From NCBI GenBank assembly GCA_022760355.1, contig JALEGB010000018.1, positions 1 through 59,162 on the forward strand: a stretch of DNA of 59,162 nucleotides, written 5' to 3'. The position numbers and the translations under genes are program-made. Below the pieces are notes generated by a model. It was not told the DNA's origin, did no database searches, and was given only the letters and a program-made list of their open reading frames with translations. The stretch's first letter is position 1. Each line of letters starts with the position of its first letter. Shown here in pieces: positions 16,514-25,664 of the stretch. Source of the DNA: Neomegalonema sp. Lineage in GTDB: Bacteria; Pseudomonadota; Alphaproteobacteria; Rhodobacterales; Rhodobacteraceae.

Positions 16514-18061
16514 CTACAGCAGCAGCCGGCGCACATCGCCGAGCAGGACCTTCAGCGTCGCGCAGAAACGCGCGGCCAAGGCGCCATCGATTGCGCGATG
16601 GTCATAGGACAGCGACATCGGCAGCATATTGCGTGGAATGAACTGCTTGCCGTCCCAGACCGGCGCCATCTTCGAGCGGGTGACGCCCAGAATAGCGACT
16701 TCCGGCGCATTCACGATCGGGGTGAAGGCGGTGCCGCCAATGCCGCCGAGCGACGAAATGGTGAAGCTCGCGCCCTGCATTTCTTTCGGAGAAAGCTTGC
16801 CATCCCGCGCTTTTTTGCTGAGCTCGCCCAACTCTTTGGAGATGTCGATCACGCCTTTTTCGTCAGCGTTTTTGATCACTGGCACCACCAGGCCGTTCGG
16901 CGTGTCCGCCGCGAAGCCGATATTGTAGTAGCCCTTCTTGATCAGCGCGTCGCCCGATGGCGCGATGGAGCTGTTCACTTCCCAATGCTCCGCCAACGCC
17001 TTGCAGCTGGCCTTGATCAGGAACGCCAGCAACGTCACGCGATAGCCTTGCTCCTTGGCTTTGGCGTCCAGATCCTTGCGGAAGATGTCGACATCCGTGA
17101 TGTCGGCCTCTTCATGATGGGTGACATGCGGGATGTTGAGCCAGGAGCGATGCAGCGCCGGGCCGGAGATCTTCTTGATCCGACTCATCGCCACGGTTTC
17201 GGTCTCGCCGAACTGGCTGAAATCGACAGCGGGGATCGGTGGGATGCCCATACCGCCGGAAACCCCGCCAGCGCCGCCGCCGAGCGCCTTTTTCAGATCG
17301 TCTTTGGTGATGCGCCCTTTTTCGCCCGTCCCCTTCAGCTTGGTCAGATCGACGTCAAGCTCGCGCGCCAGCCGGCGAACTGATGGGCTGGCGTGCGCGC
17401 CGCCAAAATCGGCCAAAGCCGGTTTCGGCAGTCCAGAACCGCCCGAAGCCGCAGGCGCGGCGCTCGCAGCCGCCGCCGCCGCAGGCGCAGCCGCGTTCGC
17501 CGCCACATTCGCAGCTTCCGCCGCCCCGCCCTCAGCGCTGCTCAGCACCAAAACCAGCGCGCCTTCGCTGACCTTGTCGCCGACCGCGACCTTCAGCTCC
17601 TGCACCACCCCATCCGCAGGCGACGGCACGTCCATTGTCGCCTTGTCGCTTTCGAGCGTGACCAGCGGGTCCTCGGCCGATACCGTATCGCCCACGCCGA
17701 CATGCAGCTCAATGACCGGCACATCGGAGAAATCGCCGATATCCGGCACGGTCACATTCACCAGCGCGCCTTTGCCGCTGGCGCCGCCGCCCGTCGCCGC
17801 GCCGTCGCCCGCCGCCGCTTCGGCGCCGGCTTCCAGCATCAGGATCACAGCGCCTTCGCCGACCTTGTCGCCCAGCGCGATCTTAATCTCCTTCACGACG
17901 CCGCCTTCCGGCGCCGGCACGTCCATCGTCGCCTTATCGCTTTCGAGCGTGATCAGCGGATCTTCGGCCGACACCGCATCGCCGACTGCAACATGCAGCT
18001 CGATGACCGGCACTTCGTCGAAATCGCCAATATCCGGGACTTTCACTTCAATCAAAGACAT
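16514..18061 (-). CDS. aceF: pyruvate dehydrogenase E2, dihydrolipoamide acetyltransferase
   Basis: A 515-residue E2 core protein. Two lipoyl domains come first (Lys43 and Lys140, both in ESDKATMDVP), then an Ala/Pro-rich linker, a peripheral subunit-binding domain (about 222-260, with SPSVRRLAREL and GRITKDDL), and the acyltransferase domain ending with the catalytic DHRAIDG at 487-493. E2 moves acetyl groups from the E1 product to CoA. GGAGGAG precedes the ATG. It follows aceE by 30 bases. Confidence 0.96.
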   Translation of the reverse strand: MSLIEVKVPDIGDFDEVPVIELHVAVGDAVSAEDPLITLESDKATMDVPAPEGGVVKEIKIALGDKVGEGAVILMLEAGAEAAAGDGAATGGGASGKGALVNVTVPDIGDFSDVPVIELHVGVGDTVSAEDPLVTLESDKATMDVPSPADGVVQELKVAVGDKVSEGALVLVLSSAEGGAAEAANVAANAAAPAAAAAASAAPAASGGSGLPKPALADFGGAHASPSVRRLARELDVDLTKLKGTGEKGRITKDDLKKALGGGAGGVSGGMGIPPIPAVDFSQFGETETVAMSRIKKISGPALHRSWLNIPHVTHHEEADITDVDIFRKDLDAKAKEQGYRVTLLAFLIKASCKALAEHWEVNSSIAPSGDALIKKGYYNIGFAADTPNGLVVPVIKNADEKGVIDISKELGELSKKARDGKLSPKEMQGASFTISSLGGIGGTAFTPIVNAPEVAILGVTRSKMAPVWDGKQFIPRNMLPMSLSYDHRAIDGALAARFCATLKVLLGDVRRLLL

Positions 18062-18091
18062 AGAAATTGCTCCTCCGTGCGCGTCTCAACC

Positions 18092-20770
18092 TCAGGCGCG
18101 CGCCGGGTTGGTTTTTTCCGGATTGATGTTCAGAGCCTCGATCGCCTCTTGGACGGTTTTCGACGGCAGTTTATTTTCGTCCGCCAGCGCTTTGAGCGCC
18201 GCGATCGTGGTGAAGTTGCGATCCACCTCGAAATGCGAGCGAAGCTTTTTGCGATAGTCTGAGCGGCCAAACCCGTCCGTACCGAGCACACGGTAGCGGG
18301 CTGGAATATATGGCCGGATCTGATCGGCGAACAGCTTCATATAGTCGGTTGTCGCGATGACAGGACCATCGCCCCGCTCCGCCAATTTCGCGGTGATATA
18401 GGGCGTCTTTTGGTCCTCCAGCGGATGGAGCATGTTCCAACGCTCGCAATCCATCGCCTCGCGGCGCAGTTCGGTGAAGCTTGTGACGCTCCACACATCC
18501 ACGCGGCAGCCGTAATCCGCCTCAAGCATCTCAGCGGCGGCCAACGCCTCATTCAGCATCGCGCCCGAGCCCATAAGCTGCAAATGATGGCCGCTCGACT
18601 TATCGCTCGCCCGCAGCAGGTAAGCGCCCTTGCGAATGCCTTCCTCCGCGCCCTCCGGCATCGCCGGATGTTGGTAATTCTCGTTGAGCGTCGTCAGGTA
18701 ATAGAAGACGTCTTCTTGATCCTCGAACATCCGCTTGAGGCCGTCCTGCACGATCACCGCGACCTCATAAGCAAAAGTCGGATCGTAGGAGATGCAGTTC
18801 GGGATCGTCGCCGAAATCAGATGGCTATGGCCATCCTCATGCTGCAGACCTTCGCCGTTCAGCGTCGTCCGCCCGGACGTGCCGCCGATCAGGAAGCCGC
18901 GGGCGCGTAGATCGCCGGCGGCCCAGGCCAGATCGCCGATTCGCTGGAACCCAAACATCGAATAGTAGATGTAGAAGGGGATCATCGGCGTGTCGGAGGT
19001 CGAGTAGGATGTCGCCGCCGAGATCCATGAAGACATCGCGCCCGCTTCGTTGATGCCTTCTTGCAGCATCTGGCCGGTCGCGCTCTCTTTGTAGAACATC
19101 AGCTGATCGCTGTCCTGCGGCGTGTAGAGCTGGCCGACCTGGCTGTAGATGCCGAACTGGCGGAACATCCCCTCCATCCCGAAGGTGCGGCTTTCATCCG
19201 GCACGATTGGAACGATGCGTTTGCCCAGCTCCTTGTCCCGCAGCAGGGTGTTGAGCACGCGCACGAACGCCATCGTTGTCGAGATTTCGCGGTCGCCGGT
19301 GTCGCTGAGCTGCGCTGCGAACTTGTCGAGCGTCGGCACGGTCAGCGAGGTCGACTTGGCGCGGCGCGCCGGCAAATAACCGCCCAGCGATTCGCGCTGT
19401 TTGCGGTAGTACTGCATCTCCTCGCTGTCTTCCGCAAAGGTGATGTATTCGAGGTTCTCGACCTGCGCATCCGTCAGGTTGAGCTTAAAGCGATCCCGGA
19501 ACGATTTGAGATCGTCGAACCCCATCTTCTTTTGCTGGTGGGTGATGTTCTGCGCTTCACCCGCCGCGCCCATGCCATACCCTTTGACGGTCTTAGCCAG
19601 AATGACCGTCGGCTGACCTTTGTGCGTTGTCGCCGCATGGTAAGCGGCGAATACTTTGCGCGGATCGTGACCGCCCCGGGTCAGCTTCCAGATATCGTCA
19701 TCCGTCCAACCGTCGATCAACGCGGCTGTTTCTGGATAGCGGCCAAAGAAGTGCTTGCGAATATAGTCGCCATCTTTGGACTTGAAGTTTTGGTACTCGC
19801 CGTCGACGCACTCTTCCATCAGCTGCCGCAGCTTGCCCGAAACATCCCGCGCCAGCAGATCATCCCAGCCCGTGCCCCAAAGGCATTTAACAACATTCCA
19901 GCCAGAGCCGCGGAAGTCGCCCTCAAGTTCTTGGACAATCTTACCGTTGCCGCGCACCGGCCCGTCCAGTCGCTGCAGGTTACAGTTGATGACAAAAATT
20001 AGGTTATCGAGATGCTCCCGCCCCGCCAGGGAGATCGCCCCCAGGCTTTCAGGCTCGTCCATCTCGCCGTCGCCCATAAACGCCCAAACCTTTCGGTCCG
20101 CCGTTTTCGCGAGACTGCGATTGTCGAGATATTTCAGGAAGCGCGCCTGATAGATCGCCATCAGCGGCCCCAAGCCCATCGAAACGGTTGGGAACTGCCA
20201 GAAATCCGGCATCAGCCACGGGTGTGGGTAGGATGAGATGCCCGCGCCATCCACTTCCTGACGGAAATTATCGAGCAGCTCCTGGCTGAGCCGTCCTTCC
20301 AAGAAGGCGCGCGCATAGATGCCTGGCGAGGAATGCCCCTGAACATAAATCAAATCGCCGCCGGAAGGATCCTCCTGACCGCGCCAAAAATGCATAAAGC
20401 CGGTATCATAGAGCGTTGCGGCTGACTGGAAGCTCGCGATGTGGCCGCCGAGTTCCGAGCTCTCTTTATTGGCGCGCAGCACGATCATCGCCGCATTCCA
20501 ACGGATCGCCGACCGCAGCCGATGCTCGATCTCTCGGTCGCCCGGATGAGGCTCCTGGCTCTCAGGCGCAATTGTGTTGATGTAAGCTGTGTTCGCTGCA
20601 AATGGCAGGTGCGCCCCGTGACGCCGCGCTGTTTCGACCGCCGCGCTCAAAAGCGCATCAGCATGTGCGGTTCCCTCAAACGCGATGGCCGAGGCGATCG
20701 CATCGCGCCATTCCTGCGCCTCTTCTGGGCTCTGGCTCGCGCCGCCGCCGCTTACGCCCAAATCCTTCAA
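18092..20770 (-). CDS. aceE: pyruvate dehydrogenase E1, homodimeric type
   Basis: An 892-residue thiamine-diphosphate enzyme, the full length of the homodimeric AceE family. The ThDP/Mg motif starts at GDGEMDEPES (233) and ends at INCNLQRLDG (near 262). The conserved HSSPGIYARAFLEGR and DPSGGDLIYVQGH segments are present, as are YSMFGFQRIGD and RTTLNGEGLQHEDGHS in the C-terminal half. The start codon is TTG, backed by a GGAGG five bases upstream; no nearby ATG fits. It heads the operon with aceF, the cupin gene and lpdA. Many alphaproteobacteria instead use split alpha/beta E1 subunits. Confidence 0.96.
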   Translation of the reverse strand: MKDLGVSGGGASQSPEEAQEWRDAIASAIAFEGTAHADALLSAAVETARRHGAHLPFAANTAYINTIAPESQEPHPGDREIEHRLRSAIRWNAAMIVLRANKESSELGGHIASFQSAATLYDTGFMHFWRGQEDPSGGDLIYVQGHSSPGIYARAFLEGRLSQELLDNFRQEVDGAGISSYPHPWLMPDFWQFPTVSMGLGPLMAIYQARFLKYLDNRSLAKTADRKVWAFMGDGEMDEPESLGAISLAGREHLDNLIFVINCNLQRLDGPVRGNGKIVQELEGDFRGSGWNVVKCLWGTGWDDLLARDVSGKLRQLMEECVDGEYQNFKSKDGDYIRKHFFGRYPETAALIDGWTDDDIWKLTRGGHDPRKVFAAYHAATTHKGQPTVILAKTVKGYGMGAAGEAQNITHQQKKMGFDDLKSFRDRFKLNLTDAQVENLEYITFAEDSEEMQYYRKQRESLGGYLPARRAKSTSLTVPTLDKFAAQLSDTGDREISTTMAFVRVLNTLLRDKELGKRIVPIVPDESRTFGMEGMFRQFGIYSQVGQLYTPQDSDQLMFYKESATGQMLQEGINEAGAMSSWISAATSYSTSDTPMIPFYIYYSMFGFQRIGDLAWAAGDLRARGFLIGGTSGRTTLNGEGLQHEDGHSHLISATIPNCISYDPTFAYEVAVIVQDGLKRMFEDQEDVFYYLTTLNENYQHPAMPEGAEEGIRKGAYLLRASDKSSGHHLQLMGSGAMLNEALAAAEMLEADYGCRVDVWSVTSFTELRREAMDCERWNMLHPLEDQKTPYITAKLAERGDGPVIATTDYMKLFADQIRPYIPARYRVLGTDGFGRSDYRKKLRSHFEVDRNFTTIAALKALADENKLPSKTVQEAIEALNINPEKTNPARA

Positions 20771-21298
20771 TTGCGCCTCCGTCTGTCCGATTTTTCCGCC
20801 GTCGATACCTGGTCAGTCCTTCGTCCGGAGCCACTATATCAACGAATGGTTGCACTGTTATTCGAGCCAAAGCGGCGCGTGAAGGTGGTCTTGAAGCCGC
20901 TTTCAGCCGGGTCAACGGGCCATTTGCGTTCATTTTAACGCTAGGAAAACTTTCACACGCCGCGCTTGGATTCAGCGGTGAGTTTGTTGCTCGGGACAGG
21001 GCCGGAGCGATCAAAACCTTCGCGCAAGAATCATTCGCCGCCAACCCGCTGCAAAATTGCGTCAATACACCGCAGCGGCAAGCCAGCGAAAACGATCCGC
21101 CGCCGCCGGCGCGCGCATGAAAGACGCCGCAGATCGAGGCTGAAGCGACGCGAGCCGATTCCCCCCTTCTCCAGCGCCACACTTTATGCGAGCGTGCACA
21201 GGTCGATCACACGCAACTCGATTCGATTCCGAACCGCGAGATCGGCGCGGGGGCGCGACTACTGCCGGAGCAAACAAGCCCGGAGCGAGAGGCCAACA
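20771..21298. other. divergent promoter region between aceE and the EF-hand gene
   Basis: 528 bases without a supported gene. It should hold the promoter of the aceE operon (minus strand) and that of the EF-hand gene (plus strand). The plus frame of the EF-hand gene is open back to 20966, but that stretch is Arg-rich with no signal-peptide look and is not taken as coding. No clear operator was recognised. Confidence 0.55.
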
Positions 21299-21586
21299 AT
21301 GGTATGTGACGCAGTGAAGGGGTTCGTGGCCGCCGCCATAGCGACGCTATCGGTCGGAATCGGCGGCGCGCAAGCGGATGTGACGGACGAGGCTTATCGC
21401 CCAGGCGCATCTTACGCGCATTTCGTCCTCGCCTCCTATGACGCGGACGGCGACGGCGCCCTCACCCAACGCGAGTTCGATAAAACCGGCAAAGCGAACT
21501 TTACCGACATTGATCGGGACGGAGATGGGATCGTATCGATCGAGGAAATCGCAGCGTGGTACATACGCTATCTCCAACGAGACTAA
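21299..21586 (+). CDS. small secreted EF-hand protein
   Basis: A 95-residue protein with a signal peptide cut near AQA-DV and two canonical calcium-binding loops: D48-A-D50-G-D52-G to E59, and D72-R-D74-G-D76-G to E83. It is thus a compact periplasmic calmodulin-like pair. I chose the ATG giving MVCDAVKG, preceded by GAGAGG; longer in-frame starts give an implausible Arg-rich extension. It probably buffers or senses Ca2+ in the envelope, but no partner is evident. Confidence 0.8.
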   Translation: MVCDAVKGFVAAAIATLSVGIGGAQADVTDEAYRPGASYAHFVLASYDADGDGALTQREFDKTGKANFTDIDRDGDGIVSIEEIAAWYIRYLQRD

Positions 21587-21636
21587 ACGCTCCGCACTGG
21601 GGCGGCGTAGCGGTCGAAAGTGACGGGAGCAGCTGT

Positions 21637-22329
21637 TCAGCCCTTCTTTTTCGCGCCGTCTTTCCTTCGCTTACGCGCCGCGCCTTTAGGTTTTGCGCCA
21701 GCGGCGGCCGTCTTTAGGCGAAGCCATTGCGCCAGGATAACCAGCTTCGCGTCCTGCAGAGCGCCCGCATCAAGCATCTTGAACAGCTCCGCAGGCCGCA
21801 GCTCGCACCGCCGGATATTCTCACTTTCGCCTTCAAGCCCATCAGCAGCCGGATCAACGAAATCCGCCTGCCGCACAGGCGCGTAAAAAAGGAAAAACCG
21901 CTCGGACGAGCCGCCTGGGGATGCGTAGACGCAGCCGACCGGCGCTAGATCCTGTGCGCGGTAACCGATTTCTTCCATAATTTCGCGGCGGATGCAGTCC
22001 GCAGGATCTTCCCCCTCGGCAAGCCCGCCCGCCGGCGGCTCCAGCAACCAACCGGGGCCTTTTTCATGGGTTGCAAAGCGAAACTGCTCAGCCAGCACGA
22101 TCACGTCGCGATCAAGATCATGCACCAGGGCCGCCGCGCTGTCCCCTCGCTCCAAGATCAACAAGCGATTGGGCGCCGCCAACTCACCATCAAACCGCTC
22201 ACTTCGCACGGTCACCGAGTCGACTTTCAAGAAACCATCCAGGACGCGCTCACGCGCCTGCACCAGCACTCTGCGTTGGCGCGGCGCCGTCGCGCCCTGT
22301 TTTTCGGGCTTCGGCTTTTTTGTCATCAT
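21637..22329 (-). CDS. NUDIX hydrolase, ADP-ribose pyrophosphatase-like
   Basis: A 230-residue protein with the complete Nudix box (G-x5-E-x7-REIMEEIGY) in the middle, preceded by a PAGG stretch typical of ADP-sugar pyrophosphatases. The substrate is therefore probably ADP-ribose or a related nucleotide sugar. The C-terminal 25 residues are very basic (many Lys and Arg), which is unusual for the family and could bind nucleic acid or be disordered. It is downstream of a zinc-ribbon gene on the same strand. Confidence 0.88.
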   Translation of the reverse strand: MMTKKPKPEKQGATAPRQRRVLVQARERVLDGFLKVDSVTVRSERFDGELAAPNRLLILERGDSAAALVHDLDRDVIVLAEQFRFATHEKGPGWLLEPPAGGLAEGEDPADCIRREIMEEIGYRAQDLAPVGCVYASPGGSSERFFLFYAPVRQADFVDPAADGLEGESENIRRCELRPAELFKMLDAGALQDAKLVILAQWLRLKTAAAGAKPKGAARKRRKDGAKKKG

Positions 22330-22412
22330 CCGCCCCTCTCATGCGCGCCTTCATGCAACATAGACGCGAAGGACGCTCAGGGCCGGCGTCAACAACCAAA
22401 CGTCGAGCCTGA

Positions 22413-22730
22413 TTAGTCGAACAAATCGCCAAACATTTCGAAAATGCCGCCCTCGCGCCGCCCTTTGCGCCGACGATCATCATCATCGTCATCATCGTAC
22501 CGGCGGCGGCGATCATCATCGCGGTGCGCGCGTCGGTAGTCGTCGCGCGAGGTATAGCGCGGCTCAGCCGGCGCCTCGGGCGCGCCTGCATCCGCAGTCG
22601 CCAAGAGTTTCTCCAACTCGCCGCCATCCAACCAAACACCGCGGCAGCTTGGGCATATATCGACAAACACGCCCCGGCGGCTCACCTCGGACATTGCGGC
22701 GGCGCAGTTCGGACAAACAGTTAGCGGCAT
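22413..22730 (-). CDS. zf-TFIIB-type zinc-ribbon protein
   Basis: A 105-residue protein. The N-terminal 40 residues are a zinc ribbon (VCPNCAAAM then DICPSCRGVWLDGGELEKL), matching the bacterial zf-TFIIB domain. A charged, low-complexity tail follows, with a run of seven Asp flanked by Arg, and the protein ends GGIFEMFGDLFD. GGGAG lies six bases upstream of the ATG. It sits between a membrane zinc-ribbon gene and a NUDIX gene, probably one transcript. The function is unknown. Confidence 0.85.
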   Translation of the reverse strand: MPLTVCPNCAAAMSEVSRRGVFVDICPSCRGVWLDGGELEKLLATADAGAPEAPAEPRYTSRDDYRRAHRDDDRRRRYDDDDDDDRRRKGRREGGIFEMFGDLFD

Positions 22731-22780
22731 TCACGACTCCCATTCAGTGGCTACTTCGCCGAAATGGGGCCGAGACGCGC

Positions 22781-23497
22781 CTAATCAACCGCAATCGCGC
22801 GTTTGCCGCGATTCACCGCCAAATATCGACGGCCCATCTCCAGCCGCGGAAAGCGCAGTCGCAACATGTTATCCTTCACTTCCAGACTCACATCGCCGCC
22901 ATGGTGATCGCAGTAAGGGATGTTTGACACCTTCGCGCTCTGCACTGAGATCTTGCCGATCAGCAACTTCTCATACTCGACCTCCTGCAGCTTCGCCTCC
23001 TCAAACCGAGTCGGCGCCACGCCGCAGGTGACGCACTCGCTCGGCCAGACGCCGTCGCGCACCGCCGCGAAGCTGTAGGGGGCGCTAAACGCCTCATCTT
23101 CCGGGCGTAGCGCGCGCACCTTCCCATTTTCCACCACCAGCAGCTCATGACAGTGAGGGCAGGCGGTTTGTTCGGGCTCGTCGCTTAAGGCCAGCGCGTC
23201 GGTCGAACCGTCGCCAATCGTCTCGTCACAGTAGGGGCAAGAGGCGACCTTGCCGGCCAACCCAAGATACAGCCCCATCAGGAACACGATCGCCGCCAAC
23301 CCAAAACCCGCCTTCTGAAGCCAATTGATCTCGATCAGCAAACCCGCGCCGTAGATTAAGCCGCCGAGGAATGCGCCCACGAAGGTAAAGAGCAGGATCT
23401 TCTTCACCCGGACAAACAGGCTGGCCGCGCGCATCTGAGTCACGCGATCGGCGTAAGGCGGCTTTACCGCGCCAACATACTCAACTTCCGCCGCCAT
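22781..23497 (-). CDS. membrane protein with zinc-ribbon cysteine pairs, function unknown
   Basis: A 238-residue protein. Two transmembrane helices (about residues 35-55 and 62-80) precede a soluble part with CPYC and CPHC pairs, which together could bind one zinc. Further on are CVTCG and a PYCDHHGGDV segment, a second possible metal site. I start at MAAEVEYVG because GGGGAGG lies seven bases upstream; the extra ten residues of the longer frame are rejected. It is probably cotranscribed with the next zinc-ribbon gene 50 bases downstream. I do not recognise a named family. Confidence 0.8.
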   Translation of the reverse strand: MAAEVEYVGAVKPPYADRVTQMRAASLFVRVKKILLFTFVGAFLGGLIYGAGLLIEINWLQKAGFGLAAIVFLMGLYLGLAGKVASCPYCDETIGDGSTDALALSDEPEQTACPHCHELLVVENGKVRALRPEDEAFSAPYSFAAVRDGVWPSECVTCGVAPTRFEEAKLQEVEYEKLLIGKISVQSAKVSNIPYCDHHGGDVSLEVKDNMLRLRFPRLEMGRRYLAVNRGKRAIAVD

Positions 23498-23632
23498 CGA
23501 ACGGCCTCCCCAAGTCCCGCCGCGCAAAATGCGACGGCGGCGACTAGGCCGGGAAAAATGGGTTATTTTTCGTCTGCGAGGCGACGGCTTCTGGCCGAGC
23601 GCCGCTGACCCGCCTAAGAATGAGTCGGTCCG

Positions 23633-23797
23633 CTAAACCCGGCTCGGCGTTTTGAAGCCGCCTTCCTGGTCCACCGGCTCAAACTCATAATCGTATTTTG
23701 GCGGTCGATTAGGGTCGATCGGCCCGCCGCACGCCGAGAGCAACCCGAACGCCGCCAGGCCGAGAATAGCGCCGCCGCGCCGAAGAATACGAGCCAT
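23633..23797 (-). CDS. small lipoprotein
   Basis: A 54-residue protein with a basic N-terminus, a hydrophobic segment and the lipobox LLSAC (Cys23), leaving a mature lipopeptide of about 32 residues rich in Pro, Asp and Glu. A GGAGG lies five bases before the ATG. It resembles the many tiny lipoproteins of proteobacteria (LptM-like in size), but no specific similarity is claimed. It starts 23 bases after the methyltransferase gene on the same strand. Confidence 0.75.
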   Translation of the reverse strand: MARILRRGGAILGLAAFGLLSACGGPIDPNRPPKYDYEFEPVDQEGGFKTPSRV

Positions 23798-23820
23798 GTT
23801 CGCCTCCAGTTGAACGCCGC

Positions 23821-24702
23821 CTAGCTCTTGCGGGCGACCATGAGCAGATAGCGCATCGCGCCGGCATTGTAGAGCCGCTCGAGCGCAAGCCCGCCGATTT
23901 CGCCCTGTTTCACAACTTCCTGATCGCGCCGGCGCCAAAAGGGCGCGCGTCGCGCGCGGATCGCCGTGGCGGCGCGCGCCAATTCAGGCTCCGGCCGTGG
24001 ACGCGAGAGCGCCGTCAGATCCTGGACCTGCTCCACAACCAACCCTGCGCGCGCCAGGGCCGCCGCCCACGCCGCTTCGTCGGGCGTTGTCGGAGCCATC
24101 CAGCCGGCCTGAAACTGCGCCCGCGCGCCCTGCAGCGCCGCTTCTTGCGCCGCGTCGCCAAACTGCGCGACGTCATCAATGATCGCGAGCGTCGCGCCAG
24201 GCTTTAGCGCGGCGGCGATATTCGCCAAGGTCGCCGCTTTATCCGGGCTGTGGATCAAGCTCTCAATCGCGAAGGCGGCGTCGAACCGCTCTTGCGGCGC
24301 AAAAGGCGCGTCATAGCTGCGCACCAGATACCGCGCCCGATTCGCCAATCCGCGTCGCCGCGCCGTGCGCGTCGCATGAGCGGCTTGAACCGGAGAAAGG
24401 GTCAGCCCGAGCCAGCGCCCGCCTCTCGCAGCCGCCAGCCGAAGACTGACGCCGCCATAGCCGCAGCCGATATCCAGCCCGTCAAATGCGTCGCCCAACC
24501 GCCGCCATGGGAGCGCTTGATCCAGGATACGCTCAAGCACCAGCGGACAGGGCGCCGCGGACGGGTTCGCCGGATCCACAAGCCGCCGATGCATCGTCAG
24601 TTTTTCCGCCCCTTCGCCGGCCCCGATCAACCGACGCCAGAGCAATCGGCGCGACAATGCGTCGTAATATCGCCGCAGCGCCGCACTCTCGGCTAAACTC
24701 AT
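23821..24702 (-). CDS. class I SAM-dependent methyltransferase
   Basis: A 293-residue protein with the Rossmann methyltransferase motifs: LDIGCGYGGVSL for SAM binding, GLTLSPVQ with the acidic/turn motif II region, and FDAAFAIESLIHSPD as the post-II segment. These are closest in style to small-molecule C/O-methyltransferases of the tocopherol or cyclopropane-synthase type. The substrate cannot be read. A lipoprotein gene follows 23 bases downstream. Confidence 0.85.
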   Translation of the reverse strand: MSLAESAALRRYYDALSRRLLWRRLIGAGEGAEKLTMHRRLVDPANPSAAPCPLVLERILDQALPWRRLGDAFDGLDIGCGYGGVSLRLAAARGGRWLGLTLSPVQAAHATRTARRRGLANRARYLVRSYDAPFAPQERFDAAFAIESLIHSPDKAATLANIAAALKPGATLAIIDDVAQFGDAAQEAALQGARAQFQAGWMAPTTPDEAAWAAALARAGLVVEQVQDLTALSRPRPEPELARAATAIRARRAPFWRRRDQEVVKQGEIGGLALERLYNAGAMRYLLMVARKS

Positions 24703-24807
24703 TCTTGAAACTCCCTGCCTGTTTCGCTCACCACGCGTTGATTAGATCCGGAGGACATGTCCGCGTTAGCTTGTTTCCTGAGCAAGCGGGATAAGGAGAG
24801 CAGTCGC

Positions 24808-25557
24808 ATGCGTTCATCCACTCTCACCAAGATCATCAGGCGAGCTGGCGTTGCGCTGTCGACGCTCGCCATCAGCGCCTTTGCCGCTGTCGCCGAAGAA
24901 CCGACTGCGCGCAAGGTGGTTGTTGAACTCTTCACCAGCCAGGGATGCAGCAGCTGCCCGCCGGCGGATGCGCTCTTGGGCGAATTAGCGAAGCGACCCG
25001 ATGTCATCGCGCTGTCGATGCATGTGGATTACTGGGACTATCTCGGCTGGAAAGACCGCTTCGCCTCCAAAAAATTCGGCGAGCGCCAGGTGAGATACGC
25101 TGCGTCGCTGGGGGCGCGTCGCGTTTACACGCCACAGATGATTATCCAGGGCGCTGTCGGCATGGTCGGCAATCACCGCGAAGCGACATCGATGGCGATC
25201 GAGCGGCAAGCCGCGGAGGCCCATCTGGCGACGATCAAACTGGTCCGCGCCGGCGATGCTCTGTCGGTCGCCATCAAGCCGACGAAGGCCGGCGCGGGCG
25301 TACGTTTCTACGCGCCGCTGGACATCGTCGCCGTTGGCTTTGACGGCCCCCATGAGCTCAAGATCGGAGCTGGCGAAAATACCGGCGCGAAACTGGTCTA
25401 CCATCACGTCGCCCGTGATTTCCGCGTCATCGGCGCCTGGTCTGGCGGCGAGCACGACCTGTCGATCACCATCGACCCGAAGCTGAGCGGTTACGCGGTC
25501 TTCGTCCAACATCCCGGCCCAAGCCGCATCGTCGCAGCGGAGCAGATCAACTTCTAG
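24808..25557 (+). CDS. secreted DUF1223 (thioredoxin-like) protein
   Basis: A 249-residue exported protein with a signal peptide ending around AVA-EE. The mature part opens with VVELFTSQGCSSCPPAD, a C-x2-C thioredoxin-like site, then HVDYWDYLGWKDRF and VYTPQMIIQG, all hallmarks of DUF1223. AAGGAG lies nine bases before the chosen ATG; the upstream in-frame start is rejected. Its stop codon, TAG, is the first three bases of a palindromic repeat element. The biochemical role of DUF1223 is not established. Confidence 0.9.
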   Translation: MRSSTLTKIIRRAGVALSTLAISAFAAVAEEPTARKVVVELFTSQGCSSCPPADALLGELAKRPDVIALSMHVDYWDYLGWKDRFASKKFGERQVRYAASLGARRVYTPQMIIQGAVGMVGNHREATSMAIERQAAEAHLATIKLVRAGDALSVAIKPTKAGAGVRFYAPLDIVAVGFDGPHELKIGAGENTGAKLVYHHVARDFRVIGAWSGGEHDLSITIDPKLSGYAVFVQHPGPSRIVAAEQINF

Positions 25558-25664
25558 GGTGGGACCTCATAAATCTGGGCGTCGCCAGCCCGTCAAACGC
25601 GCGTTTGACGGGCCCGAAGGGCGTCCGGCGGGCGGCTCGGCAAGATTTATGAGTTCCCACCCTA
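25555..25664. repeat. interspersed palindromic element, copy A (complete, 110 bp)
   Basis: 22-bp terminal inverted repeats (TAGGGTGGGACCTCATAAAT left; mirrored right, one mismatch) enclose a centre with a perfect 26-bp palindrome at 25588-25613. The left TAG is the stop codon of the DUF1223 gene and the right TAG (minus strand) is the stop of the acyltransferase gene, so the element exactly fills the gap between two convergent genes. It probably also folds into a bidirectional terminator-like hairpin. Confidence 0.9.

Noticed and set aside
15872-17383. 503-residue plus-strand ORF
   Set aside because: Antisense to lpdA, the cupin gene and aceF; His/Arg-rich mirror of real coding frames.
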